A DNA stretch of 64,000 bases, taken from an uncultured Actinomycetes bacterium. Lineage in GTDB: Bacteria; Actinomycetota; Acidimicrobiia; Acidimicrobiales; RAAP-2. Below are positions 8,020-17,509 of this stretch, piece by piece. Position 1 is the first letter of the stretch. Each line of letters begins with the position of its first letter. The stretch is from NCBI GenBank assembly GCA_903875425.1, contig CAIQWC010000012.1, forward strand, positions 62,001 to 126,000, read 5' to 3'. The notes under the pieces were generated by a model, which ran no database searches, was not told where the DNA came from, and worked only from the letters and a program-made list of their open reading frames with translations. The position numbers and the translations under genes are program-made.

Positions 8020-9408
8020 GTGGCAAAGAAGTTTCACATTCGTACCTTTGGTTGTCAGATGAACGAGCATGACTCGGAGCGTCTCGCCGGCATGCTTGTG
8101 GCTGATGGCATGGAGCCAACGGAAAACCTTGAATCTGCGGATGTGGTGGTGCTTAACACGTGCTGCATCCGAGAGAACGCTGATAACAAGCTCTACGGAA
8201 CGCTCGGACACCTCGCGACTACGAAAGCTGAGAATCCGGGTATGCAAATTGCCGTAACCGGTTGTTTGTCTCAGAAAGATAGAGGAGGCGTACTCGATCG
8301 AGCCGGATGGGTCGACGTGGTAGTGGGTACGCATAATTTGGGCTCGACTGCTGGCTTGCTCCGCAAGGCCGTCACTGACGGACCCCAGGTGGAAATTCTG
8401 GACGCACCTGATCCGGACGGCGATTTAGATCCGAGCTTGGCTCTCCATGCTGTACGGGAGGCATCACACACAGCATGGATGACCATTCAGACGGGATGCG
8501 ACAACACTTGCGCCTACTGCATTGTGCCGGCTGTTCGCGGCGGAGAAATCTCGCGACCTCTTGACGATCTTGTCCGCGAAGCCGAAATGCTGGCTCGTCG
8601 CGGAGTGCGAGAGATCACGCTACTCGGACAAAACGTAAACTCCTACGGTCGCGATATCACGAAACGCTCTCCCATGTTTGCGCAACTCCTCAGAGCCGTG
8701 GGCGACGTTGACGGTATAGATCGGATACGCTTCACCAGTCCGCACCCCAAGGATCTTCGTCCCGACACCGTGGCCGCAATGGCTGAGGTTGATGCCGTGT
8801 GCAACCAACTGCATCTACCGCTTCAAGCGGGGTCTAATCGTGTTCTCTCTGCCATGCGACGTGGCTACACGGCTGAGCGATACCTCGAAAAACTCGCGAT
8901 GGCTCGTGCGGCAGTCCCAGATCTTGGGGTGACCACTGACATTATTGTTGGCTTCCCCGGAGAGACAGAAGCTGATTTCGAACGCACCCTGGAAGTAGCG
9001 GCTGAAGCCGAGTTCGATTCCGCATTCACCTTTATCTTCTCGCCACGCCCCGGAACCGCGGCTGCTGACTTAAGCGATCAGTTCATTGATCCCGAGATCG
9101 TTAGTGACCGCTTTGCTCGTCTTGATACCGTCGTCCAGCGCGCTGGTCTTATCAAACACGAAGCTCGAGTCGGCATGGTGGAACGGGTGCTGGTGGAAGG
9201 CCCAAGTAGGCGCAATAGCGAGGTGGCAGCCGCGCGCACCACGCAAGGCAAGTTGGTTCACTATCAACCTTCGGATGCTCGGGCACTTCAAGCGGGAGCC
9301 CTGGTTGACGTCAAGATTGTCCACGGAGCTCCCCACCACCTCGACGGTGAGCAGCTTGCGTTAGTGGAGACCACCAAGGTTCGTCGTCGCTTAGAAGTGC
9401 GGAGCTGA
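8020..9408 (+). CDS. miaB: tRNA (N6-isopentenyladenosine-37-C2)-methylthiotransferase
   Basis: A radical-SAM enzyme that adds the methylthio group to i6A37 of tRNAs reading UNN codons. It has 462 residues, the family size. The N-terminal UPF0004 domain carries cluster cysteines in FGCQMNEHDSE, NTCCIRE and TGCLSQ. The radical-SAM motif CDNTCAYC lies near residue 160. A C-terminal TRAM domain (about 380-445) binds RNA. The substrate-forming enzyme MiaA is encoded directly after it, so both steps of the A37 modification are linked. The start is GTG. Confidence 0.95.
   Translation: MAKKFHIRTFGCQMNEHDSERLAGMLVADGMEPTENLESADVVVLNTCCIRENADNKLYGTLGHLATTKAENPGMQIAVTGCLSQKDRGGVLDRAGWVDVVVGTHNLGSTAGLLRKAVTDGPQVEILDAPDPDGDLDPSLALHAVREASHTAWMTIQTGCDNTCAYCIVPAVRGGEISRPLDDLVREAEMLARRGVREITLLGQNVNSYGRDITKRSPMFAQLLRAVGDVDGIDRIRFTSPHPKDLRPDTVAAMAEVDAVCNQLHLPLQAGSNRVLSAMRRGYTAERYLEKLAMARAAVPDLGVTTDIIVGFPGETEADFERTLEVAAEAEFDSAFTFIFSPRPGTAAADLSDQFIDPEIVSDRFARLDTVVQRAGLIKHEARVGMVERVLVEGPSRRNSEVAAARTTQGKLVHYQPSDARALQAGALVDVKIVHGAPHHLDGEQLALVETTKVRRRLEVRS
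9401..9404 (+). promoter_or_regulatory. Shine-Dalgarno sequence supporting a CTG start of miaA
   Basis: GGAG at the very end of miaB lies eight bases before CTG 9413. The only regular start codon near the miaA N-terminus, GTG 9431, has no comparable sequence at the right distance. Confidence 0.45.
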
Positions 9409-9412
9409 GACC

Positions 9413-10315
9413 CTGGCCACGCTTGCCCTCGTGGGCATGACTGCAAGTGGGAAGTCGCAGTTGGCCTTTGAGGTAGCGCGCCACTCGGGGAGCGTAGAGA
9501 TTATTTCCGTTGATTCGATGGCGGTCTATCGAGGTATGGATATCGCGACGGCTAAGGCTCCGCTGTGGCAACGAGAAGCCGTTCCTCACCATCTCATCGA
9601 CATCTTGGACCCTAGTGAAGAAATGACCGTATCGTGGTTCCAGTCTGAAGCGAAGACCGCTCTTCGAGCCATAGAGGAGCACGGTCACCATGCGCTCTTG
9701 GTGGGTGGAACCGGGCTCTATCACCGCGCTGTGATCGACGATCTCGAAATACCTGGTCAGTTCCCTGAGATTCGTAAGGTACTTGAAGCTCAAGCAATCC
9801 AAGATCCCAAGAATCTTTATTCTCGCTTGGCTGCTCTGGATCCCCTAGCAGCGTCTCGCATGGAAGCAAGTAATTCGAGGCGCGTGGTCAGAGCTCTAGA
9901 AGTTATAGAGGGCAGCGGAAGATTATTTTCGAGTTATGGTCCTGGGCTCGAGGCGTACCCTGATTCGAAGGTAATTCAGATTGGGATTTCCCGACCTATT
10001 GAAGAGGTAGATGCTGCCATTGAGGCGAGAGTGGGGGAGTGGTTAGACCAGGGCCTCATCGCAGAAATCGACCAACTTCTCAGCTCCTCTAGGGGTCTCT
10101 CTCGAACCGCCCGCCAGGCCATTGGTTATGCGCAGTTGTTTGCTTGGCGACGGGGGGAGTGCTCCCTCGAAGAAGCGGTGGCGTCCACTAAGACCTCGAC
10201 TCGTAAGTTTGCTCGTCGTCAGCGCTCTTGGTTTAGCCGGGATCCTAGGGTGCAATGGTTTGAAAACACGGAGGCGGCGAGCCACTACCTTATGGCCCGC
10301 CTGAGCGAGGCATAG
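9413..10315 (+). CDS. miaA: tRNA dimethylallyltransferase, probable CTG start
   Basis: Transfers dimethylallyl to A37 of tRNA, giving the substrate of MiaB. About 300 residues. The P-loop VGMTASGKSQ, the DSMAVYRGMDIATAKA motif and GGTGLYHRAVIDDL are all present. In this frame a stop (TAG 9392-9394) precedes codons that include only CTG 9413 and GTG 9431 as possible starts. GTG 9431 would begin at the P-loop itself and lose its first beta strand, while CTG 9413 gives LATLALVGMTASGKS, the normal MiaA beginning, with GGAG eight bases upstream. The function is certain; the CTG start is an inference. Confidence 0.9.
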   Translation: MATLALVGMTASGKSQLAFEVARHSGSVEIISVDSMAVYRGMDIATAKAPLWQREAVPHHLIDILDPSEEMTVSWFQSEAKTALRAIEEHGHHALLVGGTGLYHRAVIDDLEIPGQFPEIRKVLEAQAIQDPKNLYSRLAALDPLAASRMEASNSRRVVRALEVIEGSGRLFSSYGPGLEAYPDSKVIQIGISRPIEEVDAAIEARVGEWLDQGLIAEIDQLLSSSRGLSRTARQAIGYAQLFAWRRGECSLEEAVASTKTSTRKFARRQRSWFSRDPRVQWFENTEAASHYLMARLSEA

Positions 10316-10341
10316 CTGGGTGAAGGTGGGAGAATAAGACC

Positions 10342-11142
10342 ATGGAGCTACATTCTTTTCAGATCGGGTTAACGAAATTCGATGGAGCCGGAAACGACTT
10401 TCTCGTCATGGTGGACCTTGAAGATCGAGTCCAAATCACACCTGACGAAGTAGCTTCGTTGACTAATCGCCAACATGGTATTGGTTCAGATGGTTTCATC
10501 ACGGTGACGGGACCTTCTGGCGGGGGAGACGTCACGATGGCCTTACGCAATCAGGACGGATCATTTGCCGAAATATCAGGAAATGGTTTGCGTTGTGTGG
10601 CTCACGCCGTCGTGAGGGCAGGGATCGTGGCAGCTGGTGCCTTCTGGGTGATGACTGGCGCGGGCCTTCGTCGTGTGCGTTGCTCAGCGCCAGAAGGTGA
10701 TGTCGCCACCAACGAAGCGTCCATGGGTCATCCCGAAATAGAGTCCGTAGTCGACGACGTCCATGAGGCGTTCATCTCCGTCGGGAATCCTCACCTCGTA
10801 AAAGTCGTTGATTCGCTGGAAGGCTTGGACGTAGAGCGCGAAGGTCATCGGCTTCAGTCGCTTCGACAAGGTGGCATCAACGTTGAGTTCATTGAGATAC
10901 TCAATGATCAAGAAATAAATCTCGGTGTCTATGAGCGCGGCGTAGGGCCGACCTTGGCGTGTGGGTCAGGTTCTGTCGCGGCGGTCGTAGCGAGTCATGC
11001 ACTCGGTCTGACGAGCGAAATCGTAACGGTGCACAACCCAGGAGGTCCGCTCGCCGTTCGTATCGAAAATGGCGAAGCCTGGCTCTCGGGAACGACGCAC
11101 CACATCGCTGATTTTGTGACCACCCTCGAGCGGAGTTCATGA
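10342..11142 (+). CDS. dapF: Diaminopimelate epimerase
   Basis: Converts LL-DAP to meso-DAP with two active-site cysteines. It has 266 residues. FDGAGNDFLVM at the N-terminus, the first catalytic cysteine in GNGLRCVAH, and the second in ACGSGSVAAV are all present. GAGAAT lies six bases before the ATG, one base off the TANNNT pattern seen elsewhere, and GGAG lies ten bases upstream, so the translation mode is unclear. The stop overlaps the hflX start (ATGA). Confidence 0.95.
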   Translation: MELHSFQIGLTKFDGAGNDFLVMVDLEDRVQITPDEVASLTNRQHGIGSDGFITVTGPSGGGDVTMALRNQDGSFAEISGNGLRCVAHAVVRAGIVAAGAFWVMTGAGLRRVRCSAPEGDVATNEASMGHPEIESVVDDVHEAFISVGNPHLVKVVDSLEGLDVEREGHRLQSLRQGGINVEFIEILNDQEINLGVYERGVGPTLACGSGSVAAVVASHALGLTSEIVTVHNPGGPLAVRIENGEAWLSGTTHHIADFVTTLERSS

Positions 11143-12419
11143 CCTACATACCCACCACGCTCATTGAGCGCACGTTCCGAGAACGGATCATCTTGGTCGG
11201 GGTGATTTTTCCTGGCACCAATCCGGAAGCCTTGGACGTCGAGCTCGATGAGCTTGAGAAATTAGTGCTTACCGCCGGGGCTGATGTCGTCGCTCGTCTC
11301 GTGCAGAGAAAGGATGCACCGGATCCCGCAACCTATATTGGTTCTGGTAAGGCTCGTGAACTTCACGAACTTTGCTTGTTCCACGATGTTGACACGGTGG
11401 TCTTCGATCACGGGTTAAGTCCGGCCCAACAGCGCAACCTTGAGAAATTGCTCGGTCGAACGGCTATCGATCGAACAGCGGTGATTTTAGATATTTTCGC
11501 GCAAAATGCTCGAAGTCCAGAGGGCAAGGCGCAGGTCGAGCTAGCACTGCTTCGCTATCGATTACCGCGACTACGAGGAAGAGGTCAAGGGCTGAGTCAG
11601 CAAGCCGGTGGTATCGGTACACGCGGACCCGGTGAGACACAACTCGAAGTCGATCGGCGACGCTTGGTTCGCCGCATGCACAAGCTCGAAGCGGAGCTGA
11701 AGGCGGTGACCAAGACTCGGTTGACACAGCGTGCTCAGCGAAGTCGTGGGCGACGGCGTGAGGTGACGCTCGTAGGGTATACCAACGCTGGTAAGTCAAC
11801 GTTGTTGAATCGACTCACCGATGCCGATGTTCCGGCAGCTGATCGACTTTTCGAGACACTAGATCCCCGGACACGACAAATGGCGCTACCCGGAGGAGAA
11901 ACGGTATTGCTGACCGACACCGTTGGGTTCGTATCGAAATTGCCACACGAACTCGTGCAGGCATTCCGATCAACCTTGGATTCGGTACAACTCGCGGATC
12001 TACTTATCCATGTGGTTGACGCTTCAAGTCCGGATCCCCTTGGCCAGATTCGAGCCGTTGAAGAGGTGCTGAGAGAGATTGGCGCAAGCGAGGTACCTGT
12101 ATTAATGGTGTTCAACAAGGCTGATAGGGACCCTAAGGAGGCAGCTCGATTGTCTGGCGATCATGAAGGATCACTGCCTTTCTCCGCAACCGAGGGAGGA
12201 GGTGTCGATCAGCTTCTCCGGGCGATGGCGGATCGTCTGCGAGTGGCGGACCGGATTGCTCGATTGAGCATTCCTCACAGCCGAGGTGACATTATTGCGG
12301 CGGTGCACCGTGAAGGGGAAGTGGTTACGGTGGAACGCGACGATGAGGTGACGGTTATGGACGTGGTGCTCGACGAGGCCGGACGAGGGAAGTTTCGAGA
12401 GTTTGAGGTGGCACGATGA
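11139..12419 (+). CDS. hflX: GTPase HflX
   Basis: A ribosome-associated GTPase that splits or rescues stalled ribosomes. It has 426 residues. The N-terminal nucleotide-binding domain (about 1-185) is Arg-rich, with GIGTRGPGETQLEVDRR. The G domain has G1 GYTNAGKSTLLN, G2/switch FETLDPRTRQ, G3 DTVGFVSKLPHELV and G4 NKAD. It overlaps dapF upstream and dapC downstream by four bases each, so it is translated as part of a dapF-hflX-dapC unit. hflX beside miaA/miaB is a frequent bacterial arrangement. Confidence 0.94.
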   Translation: MTYIPTTLIERTFRERIILVGVIFPGTNPEALDVELDELEKLVLTAGADVVARLVQRKDAPDPATYIGSGKARELHELCLFHDVDTVVFDHGLSPAQQRNLEKLLGRTAIDRTAVILDIFAQNARSPEGKAQVELALLRYRLPRLRGRGQGLSQQAGGIGTRGPGETQLEVDRRRLVRRMHKLEAELKAVTKTRLTQRAQRSRGRRREVTLVGYTNAGKSTLLNRLTDADVPAADRLFETLDPRTRQMALPGGETVLLTDTVGFVSKLPHELVQAFRSTLDSVQLADLLIHVVDASSPDPLGQIRAVEEVLREIGASEVPVLMVFNKADRDPKEAARLSGDHEGSLPFSATEGGGVDQLLRAMADRLRVADRIARLSIPHSRGDIIAAVHREGEVVTVERDDEVTVMDVVLDEAGRGKFREFEVAR

Positions 12420-13537
12420 GTAGTGCGAGTTTTGTACCACCCGCCTATCCCTACGAGCGCCTTAACGCTATTCGCGCCATGGCCGAGAACCATGAAGGCG
12501 GCGCGATTGACTGCTCCGTGGGTACGCCGTGCGATCCGCCCCTGGCAGCCGTTGTGGCGGCCCTGGCAGGCTCAGGGGCTGAGCGGGGTTACCCGACGTC
12601 GGCGGGCAGCCCCATCTTGAGGGAAGCGATTAGCGATTGGTTCCTGCGGCGATTCGCGGTTTCTGTGTCCCGCGATGACGTGGCGGCCTGTGTGGGTACC
12701 AAGGAATTTGTCGCGTCAACCGCAGGCTTTATGGCGCTGCGTGAACCGGGCCGGGATGTGGTGCTCTTTCCCGATATCAGTTACCCGACCTATGAAATGG
12801 GTGCCATCTTGGCCGGCTTGAGACCCGTGCGGGTGCCGCTCGTAAAGGGTCGGCTCATGCTCGAAGCCATCGACCCCGAGGATGCAGCGAGGGCCGTAAT
12901 GGTGTGGAGTAACTCGCCATCGAATCCGACCGGCTACCTCGATGACTTATCGGCCGTAGCCTCGTGGGGTCGCGCGCACGACGTACCTGTATTTTCTGAC
13001 GAGTGTTATTGCGAGTTCACGTGGTCACGCGCTCCTGAGACAATGCTGTCGCATGGTCTCGATGGGGTAGTGGCGGTTCACTCACTCTCAAAGCGCTCAA
13101 ACTTGGCCGGTTTACGCGTTGGCTTCTACGCCGGAGATCCATCCATCGTGAATTACCTTCGAAGCGTTCGCCAGCATGCCGGGCTCATGGTTCCCGGTCC
13201 AGCTCAAGCAGCAGGAGCAGTGGCGCTCAATGACGATGCGCATGTGGAGCAGCAGCGCAGTCGCTATATGAATCGCCTTTCACGCTTGGTCGATGCCTTG
13301 ACGTTGGCGGGGTTCCCCTGCGAGTTACCAGAGGGTGGTTTTTACCTTTGGATAGAAGTTCCATCGCAATTCGACGACGCCTTCGCCGCCGCTGCGTTTC
13401 TCGCCGAAATCTCGGGCTTAGTGGTGAGTCCAGGAGAGTTCTATGGACCCTCGGCGTCACGGTACCTGCGCGTGGCGGTAGTACAGCCAGATGATCGAAT
13501 CGCACTGGCAGCTACACGCCTCACGGCTGCCAACTAG
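12416..13537 (+). CDS. dapC: Succinyldiaminopimelate aminotransferase (class I/II PLP aminotransferase)
   Basis: Transaminates N-succinyl-2-amino-6-ketopimelate in the succinylase lysine pathway. It has 373 residues. It has the fold-type I pattern: SPSNPTGYL, SDECYCEF with the PLP-ring aspartate, and the Schiff-base lysine K226 in SLSKRSNLAGLRVG. Sequence alone would allow other aspartate-type aminotransferases. The position directly before dapD and dapE and the start overlap with hflX make DapC the best call. Confidence 0.87.
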   Translation: MSSASFVPPAYPYERLNAIRAMAENHEGGAIDCSVGTPCDPPLAAVVAALAGSGAERGYPTSAGSPILREAISDWFLRRFAVSVSRDDVAACVGTKEFVASTAGFMALREPGRDVVLFPDISYPTYEMGAILAGLRPVRVPLVKGRLMLEAIDPEDAARAVMVWSNSPSNPTGYLDDLSAVASWGRAHDVPVFSDECYCEFTWSRAPETMLSHGLDGVVAVHSLSKRSNLAGLRVGFYAGDPSIVNYLRSVRQHAGLMVPGPAQAAGAVALNDDAHVEQQRSRYMNRLSRLVDALTLAGFPCELPEGGFYLWIEVPSQFDDAFAAAAFLAEISGLVVSPGEFYGPSASRYLRVAVVQPDDRIALAATRLTAAN

Positions 13538-13563
13538 TCCTTGGGAGTACTCGCTCAGTCCAT

Positions 13564-13569
13564 TACGCT
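13564..13569 (+). promoter_or_regulatory. Leaderless -10 element of dapD (TACGCT)
   Basis: TACGCT followed by TAGACC and then ATG 13576. It sits in the 38-base gap after dapC and would give dapD-dapE its own transcript. No Shine-Dalgarno sequence is visible. Confidence 0.5.
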
Positions 13570-13575
13570 TAGACC

Positions 13576-14396
<821 letters not shown>

Positions 14397-14400
<4 letters not shown>

Positions 14401-15455
14401 CCGATCTGCTTGCGCTAGCCCAAGAGCTCGTCAACATTACCTCCACGAGCAAAAACGAGGCAGCGATAGCGGATTTCGTCGAGGCTTACCTGCATGGCAA
14501 TGAGCACCTCGACGTGACTCGTATTGGCGACAACGTCATCGCGAAGACCGATCTCGGAAGATCGCGACGAGTTATTGTGGCGGGTCACCTCGATACGGTT
14601 CCAACTCCAGGGATCACGACGCGCCGTGAGGGGAAACTACTTTTTGGACTCGGCGCCGCCGATATGAAGGGCACGATCGCCGTTATGTTGGATCTCGCTG
14701 GACAACTTGGCGCCCCTCGTTATGACCTCACGTGGGTGTTCTACGCACGAGAAGAAATCACTCGTAGCGAGAGTGGACTTCTTGAAATTAAATCTTTGCG
14801 GCCAGATCTCCTCCGCGGCGACGTTGCAATCCTGGGGGAGCCGACGAAGGCAAAGATCGAAGCGGGCTGCCAGGGTACTTTGCGTGTCACTGCGAAGCTG
14901 TCAGGTAGATCAGCCCATACTGCGCGACCGTGGAAGGGCTTGAATGCAATCCACCGCCTCGGGACCCTCATCGAAGATTTGAGTCGGTTGGAACGCCGCA
15001 AGGTGGAGATCCAGGGTGTTGGTTACGCGGAACAAGTTGAGGCGGTCAAGATCGGTGGCGGCCATGCAAATAACTCGGTGCCCGATGAGGCATGGATAAC
15101 TATCAACTACCGTTTCGCACCCGACCGAAGCATCGACCAAGCAATAGCTTGGCTCAGCGAGTCGCTGCTATCGAGGCACCTCAACGAAAGCGCTGACAGC
15201 CTCTCGATTGACGACGCGGCTGAGGGTGCGCTTCCGAGTCTCGATGACCCTGTGATTGAGGCGCTACTGGCGGCGTCGGGTGGAGATGTTTCAGCCAAGC
15301 TTGGCTGGACCGACGTGGCAACGTTTGCAGGCCTAGGGATCCCTGCAGTGAATTTTGGTGCGGGCGACCCTGAGTTGGCCCACCACGTCGAAGAGTACGT
15401 AGCGGAGGCAGATCTCGTCAACGTTCACGGAGCTCTAAAGCAATTACTTAGTTAG
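14397..15455 (+). CDS. dapE: Succinyl-diaminopimelate desuccinylase
   Basis: An M20 metallopeptidase that removes succinate to release LL-DAP. It has 352 residues and a GTG start overlapping the dapD stop. Metal ligands are visible in AGHLDTVP, GAADMKGTIA and YAREEI, with GEPTK following; a lid/dimerisation domain (about 165-280) carries GRSAHTARPWKG. KLGWTDVATF and the late histidine in ELAHHVEEYV complete the site. The gene ends the lysine island. Confidence 0.92.
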
Positions 15456-15729
15456 TCACGCTTACGATCATCTCTCGTGGGAACACGTCAGGCATTGGAG
15501 GATCTGGGTGATTACCCAACAGGGGCTTTAACTCAATGACGGCCCTTGTTGCAGGCGCAGCGGCGCCTGGCCTCGGTGTCCTCAGCGTCGCTATTGAGTA
15601 CGTACGCCGTCGCAACCTCCAATGAACCTCTTACTTATGGATGGGTCGTGGCTACGAGCCAAGGGACCGCGCGCGAGGTGAGAGCATCAGGGAATGGTGA
15701 AGCGGCCTCGAGGGCCTTATCAAATTGAC

Positions 15730-15743
15730 ATAATGAACATTAT
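15730..15743. repeat. Perfect palindrome ATAATG-AA-CATTAT
   Basis: Six-base inverted arms with a two-base centre, just after a TTGACA at 15725-15730. It looks like a Fur/Zur-sized operator core, but no gene starts beside it. It may be a relict site or simply chance. Confidence 0.3.
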
Positions 15744-15768
15744 CGGCGTACAACCAAGAGAAGCCAAC

Positions 15769-15795
15769 AGCGGTTTCTTGTCTATTCAAGCCGCT
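15769..15795 (-). terminator. Candidate hairpin after the hydrolase gene
   Basis: AGCGG and CTTG pair with CAAG and CCGCT around a six-base loop, with a three-base bulge. It lies four bases beyond the hydrolase stop. There is no T-run, so Rho-independent termination is doubtful. Confidence 0.35.
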
Positions 15796-15799
15796 TTGG

Positions 15800-16474
15800 C
15801 TAGAGATCCAGGAAATCAATCGTCTTAGTGATGACGTCAATGTTGCCCGGCAGGCCGAAATGATCTACTCCTGACACGACGTGCGTCTCGAGTTGGTGAA
15901 TCATGAGTGCAAGTTCGTCTTGACTGATTCCCTCCTCACTCCCGATGATGCTGAGAACAGGAAAACGGAGTTGTAATGAATCAGGGACCACCAGAGCTTG
16001 GCGGTCTCTTGCCAAGAATGCCGCTAGAGCGCCGTTGGGGGCGTCGTTGGCACTCGCGAGCCGCCAAAAGAGTCGGAGGCGAACATCCTCTGGTTCTCGA
16101 TCAGCCTTGAGGGCTGCCACGAGGTCACCAAATTCGTGGGCCATAAGGACTCGATCACCCAAGCCCAGTAAGACCAGGCGATCGAAAGCCTCTGGGTGGG
16201 CGCAGGCCACGCGCAGCAGCAAATCAGCCCCTTGTGAGAAGCCAACGGCGGTGATCGGCGCATCGTGGCGGAACTGGCTCCAGATCAAACCTTCGCAATC
16301 GACATAACGCTTGGGATCCGTCGATGCGTCGGGATCGCCATGGCCTGGAAGATTGACGGGAACAGCCTCAACCCCGAAATCACGAAGGATGTCCACCCAG
16401 CCTGTTCTCCCCCAGTCCCCCTCGAAACTTGAGGCAAACCCGTGAACAAAATAGATGCAGCGGCGTTCGGGCAT
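15800..16474 (-). CDS. Alpha/beta hydrolase
   Basis: A small serine hydrolase of 224 residues with no signal peptide. It has YFVHGF as oxyanion loop, the nucleophile elbow GFSQG (Ser about residue 99), and a C-terminal SGVDHFGLP holding the catalytic histidine. Short cap-like helices lie between. The substrate cannot be read from the sequence; carboxylesterase or thioesterase-like activity is possible. It diverges from cysK over 99 bases and has a leaderless-type -10 at 16481-16486. Confidence 0.8.
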   Translation of the reverse strand: MPERRCIYFVHGFASSFEGDWGRTGWVDILRDFGVEAVPVNLPGHGDPDASTDPKRYVDCEGLIWSQFRHDAPITAVGFSQGADLLLRVACAHPEAFDRLVLLGLGDRVLMAHEFGDLVAALKADREPEDVRLRLFWRLASANDAPNGALAAFLARDRQALVVPDSLQLRFPVLSIIGSEEGISQDELALMIHQLETHVVSGVDHFGLPGNIDVITKTIDFLDL

Positions 16475-16480
16475 AAGCAG

Positions 16481-16486
16481 AAGTTA
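16481..16486 (-). promoter_or_regulatory. Leaderless -10 element of the hydrolase (TAACTT)
   Basis: On the minus strand TAACTT is followed by CTGCTT and the ATG at 16474. No Shine-Dalgarno sequence lies in the gap. It faces the cysK promoter region. Confidence 0.5.
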
Positions 16487-16502
16487 TCCAAAAATGAATA
16501 CC

Positions 16503-16533
16503 TTGACATGATTGCCGGATACCTTGCTAAAGT
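16503..16533 (+). promoter_or_regulatory. Probable cysK promoter
   Basis: TTGACA at 16503-16508 is a full -35 match. TAAAGT at 16528-16533 fits the TANNNT -10 type used elsewhere here, with a 19-base spacer (longer than ideal). The -10 overlaps the operator-like site that follows. Confidence 0.45.
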
Positions 16534-16553
16534 TGATTAAGTAAGTCAGGTAT
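16529..16553 (+). promoter_or_regulatory. Putative Rrf2-family (IscR/CymR-type) operator before cysK
   Basis: By eye this 25-base stretch agrees at about 21 of 25 positions with the IscR type 1 consensus as I recall it. The right half AGTCAGGTAT is a full match; the left half has GTTGATTA where the consensus has GACT. It overlaps the -10 and ends 20 bases before the start codon, a repressor-like position. Rrf2-family regulators control cysteine or Fe-S genes in other bacteria; no such regulator is in the window. Confidence 0.45.
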
Positions 16554-16573
16554 TACTCGACGAAGGAGCCACC

Positions 16574-17506
16574 GTGCCAATCGCAGATGACATCACCCAA
16601 TTGATCGGTAACACCCCGTTGGTCAGAATTCGCAAAGTCGTAGAGCCCGGTGGCGCTGAAGTGGTTGCCAAGCTCGAGTTCTTTAATCCCGGCGGCTCGG
16701 TGAAGGACCGCATTGGCTTCTCCATGATCGACGATGCCGAGCGGCGAGGCGAGCTCAAGCCTGGCATGACCATTGTGGAGCCCACCTCGGGAAACACCGG
16801 TATCGCCCTGGCCATGGTTGCAGCGGCGAAGGGCTATAAAGCCATCTTGACCATGCCCGAAACCATGTCCAAGGAACGCCGAGTTTTGCTTCGGGCCTTT
16901 GGCGCTCAACTGGTGCTAACGCCAGGTCCTGATGGTATGGGAGGGGCCATCGCCAAAGCTATGGAGATCGCCGCTTCCGACGATAGCTATTGGATCCCCC
17001 AACAGTTTGAGAACCCTGCGAACCCCGCCATCCACCGCCACACCACGGCGGAGGAAATTTGGCGTGATACCGAGGGCAAGGTTGACATCATCATTGGTGG
17101 TGTGGGCACGGGTGGCACCATTTCGGGTATCGGTGAGGCGATGAAGGAGCGAAACGCTGCGATTCAAGTCATCGCGGTCGAGCCCGCAGCATCTCCTGTA
17201 CTTTCCGGTGGCGCCAAGGGTCCTCATCCGCTACAAGGTATTGGCGCCGGATTTATACCGAAGAACTACGACGCATCCGTGGTCGACGAAGTTATCGCGG
17301 TGGCCAACGAAGACGCTATCGCCACCGCACGTCGTGCGGCCACCGAGGAAGGCATTTTGGTGGGCATCTCCTCAGGCGCAGCGCTTTGGGCTTCGGCCCA
17401 GGTGGCAGCTCGCCCTGAAAACAAGGGGAAACGCATCGTGGTGATTATCCCTTCGAATGGAGAGCGCTACCTCTCGACGGTGCTTTACGAGGGCCTCGGC
17501 GACTAA
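16574..17506 (+). CDS. cysK: Cysteine synthase (O-acetylserine sulfhydrylase)
   Basis: Makes cysteine from O-acetylserine and sulfide with PLP. It has 310 residues. The PLP lysine is K44 in [34 protein letters not shown] and [10 protein letters not shown] are the standard substrate and phosphate loops. GTG 16574 is preceded by AAGGAG at five bases, a strong Shine-Dalgarno sequence, unlike its leaderless neighbours. cysE follows after three bases, so the product and its activator/partner are made together. Confidence 0.97.
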   Translation: MPIADDITQLIGNTPLVRIRKVVEPGGAEVVAKLEFFNPGGSVKDRIGFSMIDDAERRGELKPGMTIVEPTSGNTGIALAMVAAAKGYKAILTMPETMSKERRVLLRAFGAQLVLTPGPDGMGGAIAKAMEIAASDDSYWIPQQFENPANPAIHRHTTAEEIWRDTEGKVDIIIGGVGTGGTISGIGEAMKERNAAIQVIAVEPAASPVLSGGAKGPHPLQGIGAGFIPKNYDASVVDEVIAVANEDAIATARRAATEEGILVGISSGAALWASAQVAARPENKGKRIVVIIPSNGERYLSTVLYEGLGD

Positions 17507-17509
17507 GTC

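Larger units (their letters stand above)
15456..15799. other. 344-base intergenic region with two overlapping micro-ORFs and a palindrome
   Basis: This region lies between the convergent ends of dapE and the hydrolase. No gene of normal size is supported. It holds a GTG-led 20-codon frame (15477-15539, beginning VGTRQALEDL) whose stop overlaps, as ATGA, a 29-codon frame (15536-15625, MTALVAGAAAPGLGVLSVAI). The second ends in an Arg cluster after a hydrophobic stretch. It also holds a perfect palindrome at 15730-15743 and a hairpin at 15769-15795. It could be the remains of a lost gene. Confidence 0.3.
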
